Source: a virus. From it: a stretch of DNA of 22,808 nucleotides. The DNA lies in IMG/VR virus record IMGVR_UViG_3300029787_000358, positions 1 to 22,808 of that record; one strand, 5' to 3'. How positions within the stretch are numbered: position 1 is the first letter of the stretch; every line of letters begins with the position of its first letter. The translations under genes were made by a program, and so were the position numbers. This document shows positions 5,265 through 13,517 of this stretch, in pieces. The notes beneath the pieces were generated by a model. It saw only the letters and a program-made list of their open reading frames with translations, did no database searches and had not been told where the DNA came from.

Positions 5265-6131
5265 TTATCCTAAGCCTCCAGCATCACCCGATGCTCTGAG
5301 AATCCTGATGCGCTTGAGGAAGACATAGAAGCTCGTCCCCGACGTAACTTTAAAAGCACCGAACCCACATCTGGCCTTCGCTGCAGTGAGCGTTCTAGTC
5401 GGCCCAGTGAAGGTTCCACTTCGCCCGATAGCGCTGCTCGTGTAGGTCGTCACATAGCCCAGGTTCGATGTCGTGTTAAACGGTGCAGGGCTTGTGCTTG
5501 CCGAGGCAGAGTGCCCGCCTGTCCCGTAGTTGCTCCAGAAGGAGTAGACCATCTCGATGGTAGTCGGAGCTGACCCAGACTGGGGTGTTTCGACACCTTG
5601 GCCGGAACCCGAGCCCACCTTCCAAACCTGATTGCCATCCTTGTAGAATTTGTCATAGACGAACCACCCGGTGACATCGTCGAGCTCGCCACTATCTGCG
5701 GCCTCATAGATGACCCCACCGAAGCCGTCGAAGTTGGCTGCAGGGGTGACTGCTTGGCTAAAGAAGGCTTGGACGCAGACCAGATCCTTGTCGGTAAAGT
5801 CAGTACAAACATCTGCCAGCTTCGTGCTCACCACCGGAAGGTTGAGGTGAGTGTAGATGTTTGAGCCGCTGCCGGTCGGGGTGATCTTGATCCCACTGCC
5901 ACTCACTGCCTCGACAACTCCCCGAGTAGCCCCTCCATCGCTCTCCTCAACTAACCACGTTGCGCCGCCGAGTGTGAACGTGTCGTCATGGTCGAACTGC
6001 TGGGTGGAAAGAGAGGTGAAGTCAGCGTTGACCTCCTCTGTCCACGCAACTGCAGCCGCACCACCACCTGCAGGGGCCGGGGGAACCTTAGCGCTCGATG
6101 AGCCCCCAGGTACTTTGACGGTGTTCGCCAC
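5265..6131 (-). CDS. Fibre-like / receptor-binding candidate, paralogue 1
   Basis: A 288-residue protein, paralogous to the product of 4387-5262. It begins at GTG 6131 (the codon in the position equivalent to the paralogue's ATG), with MANTVKVPG, a Pro/Ala/Gly linker (15-28), a beta-rich body and a C-terminal FLKRIRILRASGD. The body contains DDTFTLGGATWLVEES-type strands and a DFTDKDLVCVQAF segment. Only two bases separate it from the upstream stop, and two from the downstream start. It is probably a virion surface or tail-tip protein. Tandem duplicates of fibre-like proteins often diverge in the part that touches the host. No named family could be assigned from the sequence alone. Confidence 0.65.
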   Translation of the reverse strand: MANTVKVPGGSSSAKVPPAPAGGGAAAVAWTEEVNADFTSLSTQQFDHDDTFTLGGATWLVEESDGGATRGVVEAVSGSGIKITPTGSGSNIYTHLNLPVVSTKLADVCTDFTDKDLVCVQAFFSQAVTPAANFDGFGGVIYEAADSGELDDVTGWFVYDKFYKDGNQVWKVGSGSGQGVETPQSGSAPTTIEMVYSFWSNYGTGGHSASASTSPAPFNTTSNLGYVTTYTSSAIGRSGTFTGPTRTLTAAKARCGFGAFKVTSGTSFYVFLKRIRILRASGDAGGLG

Positions 6132-6133
6132 GA

Positions 6134-6505
6134 TCAGCTCTCAATGCTGATCTTCTGGAAGGCGATCTCGAAAGAGAAAGCCTTGCTCGCACCCGTGGCA
6201 TCGGACTGCACCGTGTAGCTGGGAGCTCCGAAGATCGGGATGGGAGTCGCCTGCACGTCCGAGGTCTGAGTCACACTCGTGAAGTCGAACTCGACCTGAT
6301 AGGCCAGGGGAGCAGTCGCGAGGGCCGCACCGTCGTAGACGCTCAGGGTGACCTTGCCGCCCGTGGAGGCCAGCTTAGCGGTGACTCCGACGAGCTGGAC
6401 GCCAGCGTCGGCCCAGGTCAGAGCAGACGTGGAGCCGGGGGTCGATGCCGAGGTGGTGACCGACTCAGAGGTCGGCTTGATAAAGAGAGGTAGTGAACGT
6501 GCCAT
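6134..6505 (-). CDS. Small beta-rich structural protein
   Basis: A 123-residue protein made almost entirely of predicted beta strands (many alternating Val/Thr/Ser/Ala), with no membrane segment, one Trp and no Cys. Ribosome site AGGAG lies six bases before ATG 6505. It sits between tail-tip and fibre-like genes, so it is probably a virion decoration or fibre-associated protein. The composition (Ser/Thr/Ala/Val rich, QVEFDFTSV strands) resembles small phage beta-sandwich proteins. No named family recognised. Confidence 0.6.
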   Translation of the reverse strand: MARSLPLFIKPTSESVTTSASTPGSTSALTWADAGVQLVGVTAKLASTGGKVTLSVYDGAALATAPLAYQVEFDFTSVTQTSDVQATPIPIFGAPSYTVQSDATGASKAFSFEIAFQKISIES

Positions 6506-6527
6506 TCGAGTCTCCTATGGCGATGTA

Positions 6528-6547
6528 GCCGGCGCTCGCTAGCCGGC
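6528..6547. repeat. Short inverted and direct repeat in the intergenic gap
   Basis: GCCGGC at 6528-6533 and again at 6542-6547, each self-complementary, with an 8-base spacer (GCTCGCTA). On either strand this can form a 6-bp G+C stem. TAGCCGGC is also a perfect 8-bp direct repeat (6526-6533, 6540-6547). No T-run follows, so it is not a typical terminator; it could slow or attenuate transcription between structural genes or protect the mRNA 3' end. Confidence 0.35.
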
Positions 6548-6552
6548 CTTGA

Positions 6553-7128
6553 TTAGTTCATGTCGATTGCGTGAATCGCGTAGGTCCCGACGATGCCGGT
6601 GATGTTTCCTGTGGACTCCGAGCCGGTAACGAACTGGTTTGTGCCCCACTTGGCCTTGGTCTTGCCGTTGGTGCCCTTATTGTCGATGTTGTCGTAGATG
6701 CCCTGGCCACTCGAATCAAAGTCATCGAGCAGGGTGTTTGACGACGTCGTAGCATTCGCTGCGATTCCGACGCTGGCAGTCGATGAACCAGAGGATGCGG
6801 ACGTGACTGAGATGATCACACGGTCGATGATGAGATCACTGCCGTAAGTGTTCTCGGCGTTGAAGAGTCCTCCGGCAGTCCGGGTCGCGGAGAGGGCTCC
6901 CTTGATCCAGAAGCCAGCGTACTTGCTCATGTCGTCTCGACCGACACCGTTAGCCTTCGAGCTCCCGGCAGCTTTGATCTGCAGCTTGCCCGTCTCGCTG
7001 TTGACCTCGAGGGTGTCTGCGTCGGCTGCGGTCGTCTTGAGCGCCTTGTCGCCAATCGCCTGGGAGGTAATCTCCCCACCTTCCTCTTGGATGGTCAGGT
7101 CACCGATGTAGCTAATTCCGCCTGGCAT
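6553..7128 (-). CDS. Structural / fibre-like protein of the tail-tip region
   Basis: A 191-residue protein starting MPGGISYIGDLTIQEEGG. The middle (about 90-160) has a pattern I associate with a widespread phage protein type: YGSDLIIDRVIISVTSASSG, then ...VGIAANATTSSNTLLDD, then IYDNIDNKGTNGK, ending with a Thr/Gly-rich strand (TGNITGIVGTYAIHAI). These proteins are found near tail or head structural genes and are thought to be beta-rich virion parts; no enzyme motif is seen. Ribosome site TAGGAG is six bases before ATG 7128 and uses the stop codon of the upstream gene. Fibre, decoration or chaperone cannot be told apart from sequence alone. Confidence 0.6.
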   Translation of the reverse strand: MPGGISYIGDLTIQEEGGEITSQAIGDKALKTTAADADTLEVNSETGKLQIKAAGSSKANGVGRDDMSKYAGFWIKGALSATRTAGGLFNAENTYGSDLIIDRVIISVTSASSGSSTASVGIAANATTSSNTLLDDFDSSGQGIYDNIDNKGTNGKTKAKWGTNQFVTGSESTGNITGIVGTYAIHAIDMN

Positions 7129-7137
7129 GAAAGACTC

Positions 7138-9138
7138 CTACTCGTCTTTTTTCTGGTTGAACGCTTCGTTGTCACCCCTGGGCTTGCTTCGAGGCGTGCT
7201 GTGGTCGATGTGGTAACTCGTTATCTGAACCTGCTGTAAGTCAAAGTCAAACCGCATCTTTCTGACCATACCTACATCTGAATTGATGCCAACCATATCG
7301 TACTTGATGGCTTCACCGATTTGTACTCGGAAACTTCGCACCCCGTGCGTGGCTTGAACCGTCCTCTGTGGCTGGGACCGCTCCTCTCCAATCTGCCACG
7401 CAGCCGAAGAGTTGCCGTCGTCACCGTAGTGCTGCCAGTGCTTCATCTTGAGGTCGGTGGTAACAACCTCACCCTCCTTGGTCGGCAACTGCTCAAAGGT
7501 GTCGTTGTGTCGAAACCTTGTCGGTGAGATCATCGGCATGACATCAGGGACTGTGTTCGCGTCTCCAGACGGGATGGGCCAGACCGGAGAGCCGATGTAG
7601 TCGATGGTATCGACTAGTACTTCGTTGGCGTACTTGCCGTCTGAGTTGTTGTACTGGGCGACTGCCGGGGAGTCCGTCCGAGACATGTCTTCGACGCCAA
7701 AGATGTAGTCAGGCTCCGTCGTGAAGCCCGACCTCCAGACCGGGAACCATCGCCAATCGTCAGCCGAGGTGTCGTATCTTTGGGCAAAGTCAAACGGAAA
7801 GCATCGAGCGAGTTCACCGAAGGCTTCTCGAGCCGGGAGCGGCTTGTCTGAGATTTTAGCTGGCACAGTACACGCCATGTTCGCCCAGGGGACCGGCTTG
7901 CTGACTGTGGGGGCGCTGTCTTTGAAGGCCACAATCGACCCTGAGCCCAGAACGTCGTTCCTGTCGAGGAGCTCAGGTCGGGTGATGATGTCCTCTATGA
8001 TCTGCCAGACCGCAGCCCTCACCCCTCCTAGGCTCTTCTTGTAGACGGTAGTGCCCGCCACGATGCCACCGTTAAAGTCGTCGGGGACAACCGACGTGTC
8101 GGGGACGCCGGTCGCCACCCCAGAGACCCTGGCCACTACCCTGGGATAGCTACCCTCCCACCACCTAAACCCGACAGGATTCTGCGGGATTGATGGGTCT
8201 GTCGCAGACGCGAAGAACCTCACAATCGTTCCGATTGGGCCGACGTTTGGGTTTCGGTTCTCGAAGGTCTGGATGTTGGTTGTATTGATGATCGGAAGGG
8301 CATCCGCGTGCTGAGACGCCTCCGAGTTCTCGTACCAAATACTGTCTACGAAGCAGTTAGCCTGTGGAGACACCCAGGCATAGACGTAGTGGCTACCTAC
8401 TGGGCCAATAGGGCTCGTCCTTCGTCCGTAGGGCACGACCTCTTTCCAGACCCAGTTGTCGCTTGTCGGATTGGTGTATGTGGACTCGACAACAGATCCG
8501 TCACCGAAGCTGAGCCCGAGGAACTTGCCCACATGCTCAGGGCTTAGATAGAACTGCGTCGGGTACCAATAGCTTCCTACTGACGGAGCCGTGAACCCGT
8601 CTGTGTTCATTGGGATTCTGCCTTGGGGCCACTGTGTCGTTGAGAGCAGTGGGGCAATGTCCACGACAATCTGGAAGGAGTTTGGACCGATTGATGTCGG
8701 GTCTCTGTCAAAGGACCCACGCCCCATGACCTGGGTGTCTCCAGTGTCCAGATCGTAGAGCCAAATCCTGCAGGTTCGCCCCCTCCACCTTCCGTAGACA
8801 ATGTCCCTGCGGAGTTCTCCAGCCACAGGGACAGAAGCCTGAGACCCTCCAGAGATGTCTACCGAGAAGGTAAGGTCAGAGATCGCTCCGATAGTCTGGT
8901 CGATGTTCCCCATGTCGAGCTCGAGAGAGCACCGATTGAGTCGGGCTTCCCAGACACAGGTGACAGACTTCTCCATCGCAGAGTGGACTGGAGTGGCGAC
9001 GGACAGGCCGCTCCCTGTCCTGGCCTTTGGGCCGCACCAGTGGACTAGACGTTCCAACCCGTTTTCGTCGTGGTAGCTGCCCTCGAAGAGATAGACGAGA
9101 TTGAGCTCTCGCTCTCTGGTTGTCCAGTCAATCGGCAT
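7138..9138 (-). CDS. Tail-tip / hub-like minor tail protein
   Basis: A 666-residue protein, third of the large tail genes after the tape measure. The N-terminus (1-60) looks like a tail-tip start (RERELNLVYLFEG then CGPKARTG), followed by a beta-rich region with WRGRTCRIWLYDLDTGDTQV (118-137), typical of a strand-turn segment in baseplate hub or tail-attached proteins. The middle is rich in Trp and Tyr, and the C-terminus is charged. In siphophages the order tape measure, distal tail protein, tail-associated hub is standard, and this gene has the hub position. No lysozyme, peptidase or other catalytic motif is seen. Its ATG at 9138 overlaps the upstream stop (TAATG). The role is inferred from order and size. 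Confidence 0.65.
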   Translation of the reverse strand: MPIDWTTRERELNLVYLFEGSYHDENGLERLVHWCGPKARTGSGLSVATPVHSAMEKSVTCVWEARLNRCSLELDMGNIDQTIGAISDLTFSVDISGGSQASVPVAGELRRDIVYGRWRGRTCRIWLYDLDTGDTQVMGRGSFDRDPTSIGPNSFQIVVDIAPLLSTTQWPQGRIPMNTDGFTAPSVGSYWYPTQFYLSPEHVGKFLGLSFGDGSVVESTYTNPTSDNWVWKEVVPYGRRTSPIGPVGSHYVYAWVSPQANCFVDSIWYENSEASQHADALPIINTTNIQTFENRNPNVGPIGTIVRFFASATDPSIPQNPVGFRWWEGSYPRVVARVSGVATGVPDTSVVPDDFNGGIVAGTTVYKKSLGGVRAAVWQIIEDIITRPELLDRNDVLGSGSIVAFKDSAPTVSKPVPWANMACTVPAKISDKPLPAREAFGELARCFPFDFAQRYDTSADDWRWFPVWRSGFTTEPDYIFGVEDMSRTDSPAVAQYNNSDGKYANEVLVDTIDYIGSPVWPIPSGDANTVPDVMPMISPTRFRHNDTFEQLPTKEGEVVTTDLKMKHWQHYGDDGNSSAAWQIGEERSQPQRTVQATHGVRSFRVQIGEAIKYDMVGINSDVGMVRKMRFDFDLQQVQITSYHIDHSTPRSKPRGDNEAFNQKKDE

Positions 9139-10361
9139 TAGCGAATCTGCTCAATCCGAAGAGACCCGGACATGTAGTCCGCACTCTCTCCGACGAAGGT
9201 GTCGAGGGAGTATTCCTGCAGCGCACCCCAAATGAGGAACCCTTTGTCGGCCTCGCTCTGAGCCGTCACGGTGCCGCTAGCTATGTCGTCCCACCTGAGA
9301 GCCCACAGGAGCCCGTCTGCTTTGCCGTGGCGCACTACCCCTTGCACTACCGTCTGATAGTCAGTCGAACCCCAGGAATCGAACGTCAGGGGCACATTCC
9401 AGCGACGGAGTTGGGTGACCGGGTAGTAGTTGTTGATGCCTAGGCCGCGCTGTGGCTGCTGCATCCCGTGTCCAGAAAGCGTCGTGACCGTCCGGGTTCC
9501 GCTCCACGTCCGGTTAAATGCCTTGCATAGGCCGACTTTGTGGCGACGGACCTCGTCCTGATGCCGCCAGATCCACATCCAATAGCGGTAAGAAGATGCA
9601 CTGCCTCCGTTGTGAGCCAACCGAATCTGGTTCTCTGAGTACGTTGGAGCTGGGGAGAATGTCAGGCTGGTTGCCGCACCCGAAGACCACGACTGGACAT
9701 CGAATGCCAGAACGGAGTTGTTCCCGTAGACCTTAATGCTCTGCGTGTCGTCCACCCCACCCGAAGTGTCTACCTCACAAAGCCATGCGTAAAGGTCCGC
9801 ATCGGTGTTCCCCTTGTTGAAGAGGATCATCGTCGTCGTGTCGTAGCGGAACTCGTCAGCGTAAGTGTTCGTAGTCGAGGTCCTGTCAGACGTATCGTCA
9901 AACCCGAGCTCTTTGGCTAGGCTTGTGCCAGTTCCGTCACTGCCATGTGTTCCGGTCTTCCAGCGAAAGTAGACCGTTCCAGAGACTGACGAAAAAACAA
10001 ACTTCCCAGTGTAGTGGTACGAGCAAGACCACGAGGTATAGGGACCGGAAGCCTGCAGCTTTGTTGTGATCTGAGCCGCTAGGTCTACCGGGGAGTAGAG
10101 ACCATAGGGGATGTCGTAGGTCGTGATGGAGCCAGTAGGGGTCGAGCTGATCTCGATGTATCGGTTGCTTGCGTCAACGGTAAACAAGCCGAGAGTGCTG
10201 CCCTGTGTAAAGTCATCCGCCCCCGTAATCCAGCGAACCCTAGGACGAGGGTCGGACACGTTATTGATGTGGTTCCCGTCCCTTGCAAAGTCAAACGAAT
10301 ACCCTGTATGGGCCACGACCTTGCCGTTGAACTTGTCGGTGAGGAAGAAAGCGGTCAACAT
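9138..10361 (-). CDS. Distal-tail-like minor tail protein
   Basis: A 407-residue beta-rich protein directly after the tape measure, the slot of the distal tail protein (Dit) in siphophages. It is longer than most Dit proteins (about 250-300) and may carry an inserted carbohydrate-binding-like domain in the middle (about 45-210, many Ser/Thr/Tyr/Trp). The last third (RRWNVPLTFDSWGSTDYQ, then GFLIWGALQEYSLDTF) resembles the receptor-proximal beta region of tail-tip proteins. The start ATG 10361 overlaps the stop of the tape measure (TGATG). I see no enzymatic signature. Alternative: a minor tail protein not homologous to Dit. Confidence 0.6.
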   Translation of the reverse strand: MLTAFFLTDKFNGKVVAHTGYSFDFARDGNHINNVSDPRPRVRWITGADDFTQGSTLGLFTVDASNRYIEISSTPTGSITTYDIPYGLYSPVDLAAQITTKLQASGPYTSWSCSYHYTGKFVFSSVSGTVYFRWKTGTHGSDGTGTSLAKELGFDDTSDRTSTTNTYADEFRYDTTTMILFNKGNTDADLYAWLCEVDTSGGVDDTQSIKVYGNNSVLAFDVQSWSSGAATSLTFSPAPTYSENQIRLAHNGGSASSYRYWMWIWRHQDEVRRHKVGLCKAFNRTWSGTRTVTTLSGHGMQQPQRGLGINNYYPVTQLRRWNVPLTFDSWGSTDYQTVVQGVVRHGKADGLLWALRWDDIASGTVTAQSEADKGFLIWGALQEYSLDTFVGESADYMSGSLRIEQIR

Positions 10362-12631
10362 CAGACGTACTCCTGCCGGACTCGGTTGCCGTAGGCCAGG
10401 CCCCGCTCCTGTTGGCGAATCAAGTAGTTGTCCACAGACTCACCGAGGACCCTGCCGTCGAGCTCCACGGTGGTCCGAATGGTCTGGGCTCCTCCACCGT
10501 TCTGCATCTGGGCCTTCTGAATGGCAAGCATCTCTGTGATGTGCTTCGTCCCGACCGGGTCGAGGAGAGTCTCGTCGTTTCGCATGACGATGGCGCTGTG
10601 GTTGTTGAGGCCCGCACTCTTGAGCATCTCGGAGGTAATACCTGCGTCACCGATACCCTGAATGCTCGTCCCGATGATGGTGGCGATCTCAGCAGCACCC
10701 GCCGCGCCAATCGTAGCCGCAGCAACAATGTTGGCAGGGAAAGCCGCGACCAACTGCGGGTTTCCGAGCGCGCCCGCAACGCCAGCCGCAGTGTTCACTG
10801 TCGCTGTCGCAAGGGCAAGAGCCTGAGATACATGGAAGAGAGCAATTGCCTGCTTCTTTGCGTTCTCGTCCCCGCCTTCGTACATCGTCATGGCGACTTG
10901 CGAAAGAGAGGCAAACATGTTGCCAATCTGACCGACCATGTCTCCATAAGAGTAGGCAGTATTTACATTGGCTTGAAGAATAGCAGCGTTGGTCTGAGCC
11001 ATCCCGAGCTGGATGTCTCTCTCCATCATCTGTCGCGCCTGAGCGACTCTTTCGTAGTAGACGATTTGGTCTTCCGTCGTCTGCTTTGTGATATCAAGGT
11101 TTTCCTTGGCCTTGGTGACCCGTATTTGATACTGCTCCTCAGCGGCTCGCCTAATCTCAGCAGTAGACCTGTCTAGGAACTCGGACTCTTTTACGATCCC
11201 AGCCTCGAACAGCGTGGAAAGTCGCCCGAGGTCTTCTGCGAACAAAGCCTCTAGATCCGCCCTGACTTGGTGCAGGTGATCAACGTATTCCTCTAGCGCT
11301 TTAGACTCTGCTTTTAGCTGAGCCATGAGGTCCTTTGCCGCTCTAGAAGCTGCCTCCTTCGCTAGCCTGGACTCCTCTGCCGCCCTCTTTCGAGCCGCAG
11401 CCCTAGCTCGAGCCTCTCTTTCCCTTTGCGCCTTCCTGTCGGCAAGCTCTGACTTGATTCGCTCGCGCTCGATTGCAGCAAGCTCCTCCTTAGACATCGA
11501 GACCCACTCTTGGATCACGCCCATGCCAGGCGCGAGGGACAACTCAATCGCTGCCGCAGTGTCGTCGCCCAGAGCCTGGAGGAGCATCCCAGTGCGCTCC
11601 ATCATGCCGGTAAAGGCATCAGGGAGCCCCTTAACGTCTTTGATGAGCTCCTTGCCGTTCCTTGCCAGGGAAATGAAGTCAAGGCTCATGGCGTCTGCCA
11701 TCGTGCCGGTCGCATCAAGGGCTAGCTTTGTAATGCGAATGTAAGCCTCGATGGCAGCAGACAAGACCACGACGGACTTCGCTGCATCCCGCATCGCGCC
11801 AGCAAGTCTCTTTGCGAAAGCCTCGACACCCTCAGTGTTCTGAAGGGTCATCAAGTAGTCCGTTGTGACCGTAGCCAGATGCGTCATCTCTGGGATGAGG
11901 TGCTCTCCGAGCTCGATTCTCAGCCCGCGAAACGCAATCTCAAGGTCGGTCTGGGCGTCGATGAAGGCCTCTGAGTTAGCCAGCATCTCGGCGCTCATCA
12001 CCGCATTCAGTTCTGCGAGGCGTCCCTGAAGCTCCTCGATGCCTGCGGCCCCACCCTCCATGAGGTTCGCCATCTCGGTTCCTGAACGACCGAGGAGGAG
12101 CATCAGGACACCTGTGCGCTCTGCAGACTCGCCTAGGACCTCAGCCTTGTCCGCAAGCTCGAGGAAGACATCGTTGACGGGACGCAGCTTGCCGTCCGAC
12201 TCTGCGATCTCGATCCCCAGAGCAGCAAAGGTCTCTTCGAGCTGACGAGATCCCTGCTGAGCATCGGTCATCACTCGACCGAGCTTCTTCAGACCATTCG
12301 AGACAGCCTTGACGCTGGTTCCCGCCCTCTGAGCCGCGAACTCGTAACCCTGATATTCCTCTGCGGTAACGCCGACCATCCTGGCCTGCTTAGCCATTCG
12401 GTCGCCAAACTTCGCCATCTCGAAGGTGGACTCATCAAGGATCTTGAAGGCCGCACGGAAGGTGGCACCCATAGCCCTGCCCGCCGTATTCAGTGCCTGG
12501 AGCCCTGCCCCCGCAGCAATCATGGCCCCGGCCATCTTCTTGACCGACACCCCGGTCTTCTGGCTTTCCTTCTGGGCCGTTTTCAGCCCGCGAACTAGCC
12601 CCTGTACCTGTGCCCCGATCTTGATGTTCAT
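10361..12631 (-). CDS. Tail tape measure protein
   Basis: A 756-residue protein and the largest gene in the window. The N-terminal third has the TP901-type pattern: VGVTAEEYQGYEFAAQRAG (87-105), FAALGIEI..DGKLRPVNDVFLELADK (135-162), GRSGTEMANLM (181-191). A long charged helical region (about 390-490, Ala/Arg/Glu repeats) is a predicted coiled coil, and an Ala-rich hydrophobic region (about 620-680) could enter the host membrane during DNA ejection. Tape measures set tail length at about 0.15 nm per residue, so 756 residues suggest a tail of roughly 110 nm. It starts at ATG 12631, overlapping the stop of the chaperone T frame (ATGA) with GGAGG upstream. The upstream frameshifted chaperones are the expected partners. 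Confidence 0.92.
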   Translation of the reverse strand: MNIKIGAQVQGLVRGLKTAQKESQKTGVSVKKMAGAMIAAGAGLQALNTAGRAMGATFRAAFKILDESTFEMAKFGDRMAKQARMVGVTAEEYQGYEFAAQRAGTSVKAVSNGLKKLGRVMTDAQQGSRQLEETFAALGIEIAESDGKLRPVNDVFLELADKAEVLGESAERTGVLMLLLGRSGTEMANLMEGGAAGIEELQGRLAELNAVMSAEMLANSEAFIDAQTDLEIAFRGLRIELGEHLIPEMTHLATVTTDYLMTLQNTEGVEAFAKRLAGAMRDAAKSVVVLSAAIEAYIRITKLALDATGTMADAMSLDFISLARNGKELIKDVKGLPDAFTGMMERTGMLLQALGDDTAAAIELSLAPGMGVIQEWVSMSKEELAAIERERIKSELADRKAQREREARARAAARKRAAEESRLAKEAASRAAKDLMAQLKAESKALEEYVDHLHQVRADLEALFAEDLGRLSTLFEAGIVKESEFLDRSTAEIRRAAEEQYQIRVTKAKENLDITKQTTEDQIVYYERVAQARQMMERDIQLGMAQTNAAILQANVNTAYSYGDMVGQIGNMFASLSQVAMTMYEGGDENAKKQAIALFHVSQALALATATVNTAAGVAGALGNPQLVAAFPANIVAAATIGAAGAAEIATIIGTSIQGIGDAGITSEMLKSAGLNNHSAIVMRNDETLLDPVGTKHITEMLAIQKAQMQNGGGAQTIRTTVELDGRVLGESVDNYLIRQQERGLAYGNRVRQEYV

Positions 12632-13490
12632 TTGTTCCGCCTCCGAGCTCGCTCTGATTCAATCTCAGCATGATGGGCAGAGACCAACATTGACTCTGAG
12701 TCAATGATACCGATGGCTTCGATCAATCGCGCATCCTGTTCCGACATAGAACCAGGGTGAGGCAACGACTTGAACCGACTCCACGCACTCCACTCGTGGA
12801 TCGCAGACCACATCCAAGGCTCGCAATCCCGAATCGGGCAGCTCGTCATCCTGCGATCAAAGGGCTGGCAATCCGAAGGTCGGCTCCGAGGCAGCTTGAC
12901 CGGGGTCCTAAACCTCTTCCGGCCTTTACTGTCTGGGTCGCCGTCCAGGCAGCGGGTTCCTCCGCAAGCTCCCCACAGCTTGCACCCGCTCCACCCGGAC
13001 TTCGACCAAAGGGCGATCTCTTCTTTTGTTGGACCGCTCTTAGAGACGTATTGGAAAGCGGCCCTTAGCCTTTTCCCTCGTCCTCGTCCACCGTACCCTC
13101 TCCGATCATGTGACTGCAGAGGTCGGTGGACAAGTCTTCGAGAACCAGAAGAGCCTCGAGAAGCTCGTCCCGACTGGGGACTTCGTCGTTGATGGTGAGG
13201 TCCCGACATCCTACGACTAGGTCCCTCATCATGTTCGCCCGAAACTCGGACATCAGAGTGTTCGCCTCGTGCTGTGATTGCACGATTCCCGCAATCCGCT
13301 CTTCCGATGCGTCCTCTGCGTCTTCTTGAGTCGCCGCAGAAAGCTCGCTGACGCACTTCTGGAGGCGTAGAGATAACTCTAGGTGCCTCGTCCTCCAGCC
13401 ATGCGTGATTGGACGGTACAAGATGACTGCCGTGTCTCCACTGGCGTCCTCCATCTTGAACTCGCGGACATTCCATCTATTCAATTCCAC
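12628..13490 (-). CDS. Tail assembly chaperone GT, -1 frameshift fusion
   Basis: The 141-residue G frame (13065-13490) and the frame that ends at 12628 lie 1 base apart, in the direction of a -1 shift. A slip at GGGAAAA (13071-13077) joins residues 1-140 of G to 147 residues of T, giving a 287-residue GT protein, as in phage lambda gpG/gpGT, where the two forms are needed in a set ratio to load the tape measure. The T part carries six cysteines (fusion positions 170, 176, 181, 208, 218, 223) and a Trp-rich stretch (WMWSAIHEWSAW). T has no good start of its own; the frame is open upstream only because it runs behind G. T ends in ATGA with the tape measure start. Confidence 0.85.
13031..13077 (-). 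promoter_or_regulatory. Programmed -1 ribosomal frameshift signal
   Basis: Slippery heptamer G-GGA-AAA (13077 down to 13071) in the correct zero frame, then a 6-base spacer (GGCTAA, which includes the G stop), then a stem: GGGCCGCT (13064-13057) pairs with AGCGGTCC (13038-13031), eight pairs including one G-U, extendable by two more pairs, with a loop of about 14-18 bases. After slippage the codons read GGG AAA AGG and continue into the T frame. Confidence 0.88.
13065..13490 (-). CDS. Tail assembly chaperone G (unshifted product)
   Basis: A 141-residue acidic protein just before the tape measure, the standard place for tail assembly chaperones. It is helical, with a C-terminus rich in Glu/Asp (EGTVDEDEGKG). 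It starts at GTG 13490, with GGGAG seven bases upstream. The stop TAA (13065-13067) lies six bases beyond the slippery site, so most ribosomes make this short form and a minority make GT. It probably binds the tape measure during tail assembly and is not in the finished virion. No sequence family is named; the assignment rests on location, size and the frameshift signal. Confidence 0.85.
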   Translation of the reverse strand: MELNRWNVREFKMEDASGDTAVILYRPITHGWRTRHLELSLRLQKCVSELSAATQEDAEDASEERIAGIVQSQHEANTLMSEFRANMMRDLVVGCRDLTINDEVPSRDELLEALLVLEDLSTDLCSHMIGEGTVDEDEGKG

Positions 13491-13517
13491 GGTGGTGCTC
13501 CCGTGTTGGGGTTAAGG

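Noticed and set aside
10412-11176. + strand ORF (254 codons) opposite the tape measure
   Set aside because: Antisense shadow of a well-supported gene.
13071-13476. Independent start of the chaperone T frame at ATG 13476
   Set aside because: The upstream part is a shadow of G with an odd composition; the -1 slippery site and stem explain how T is made.
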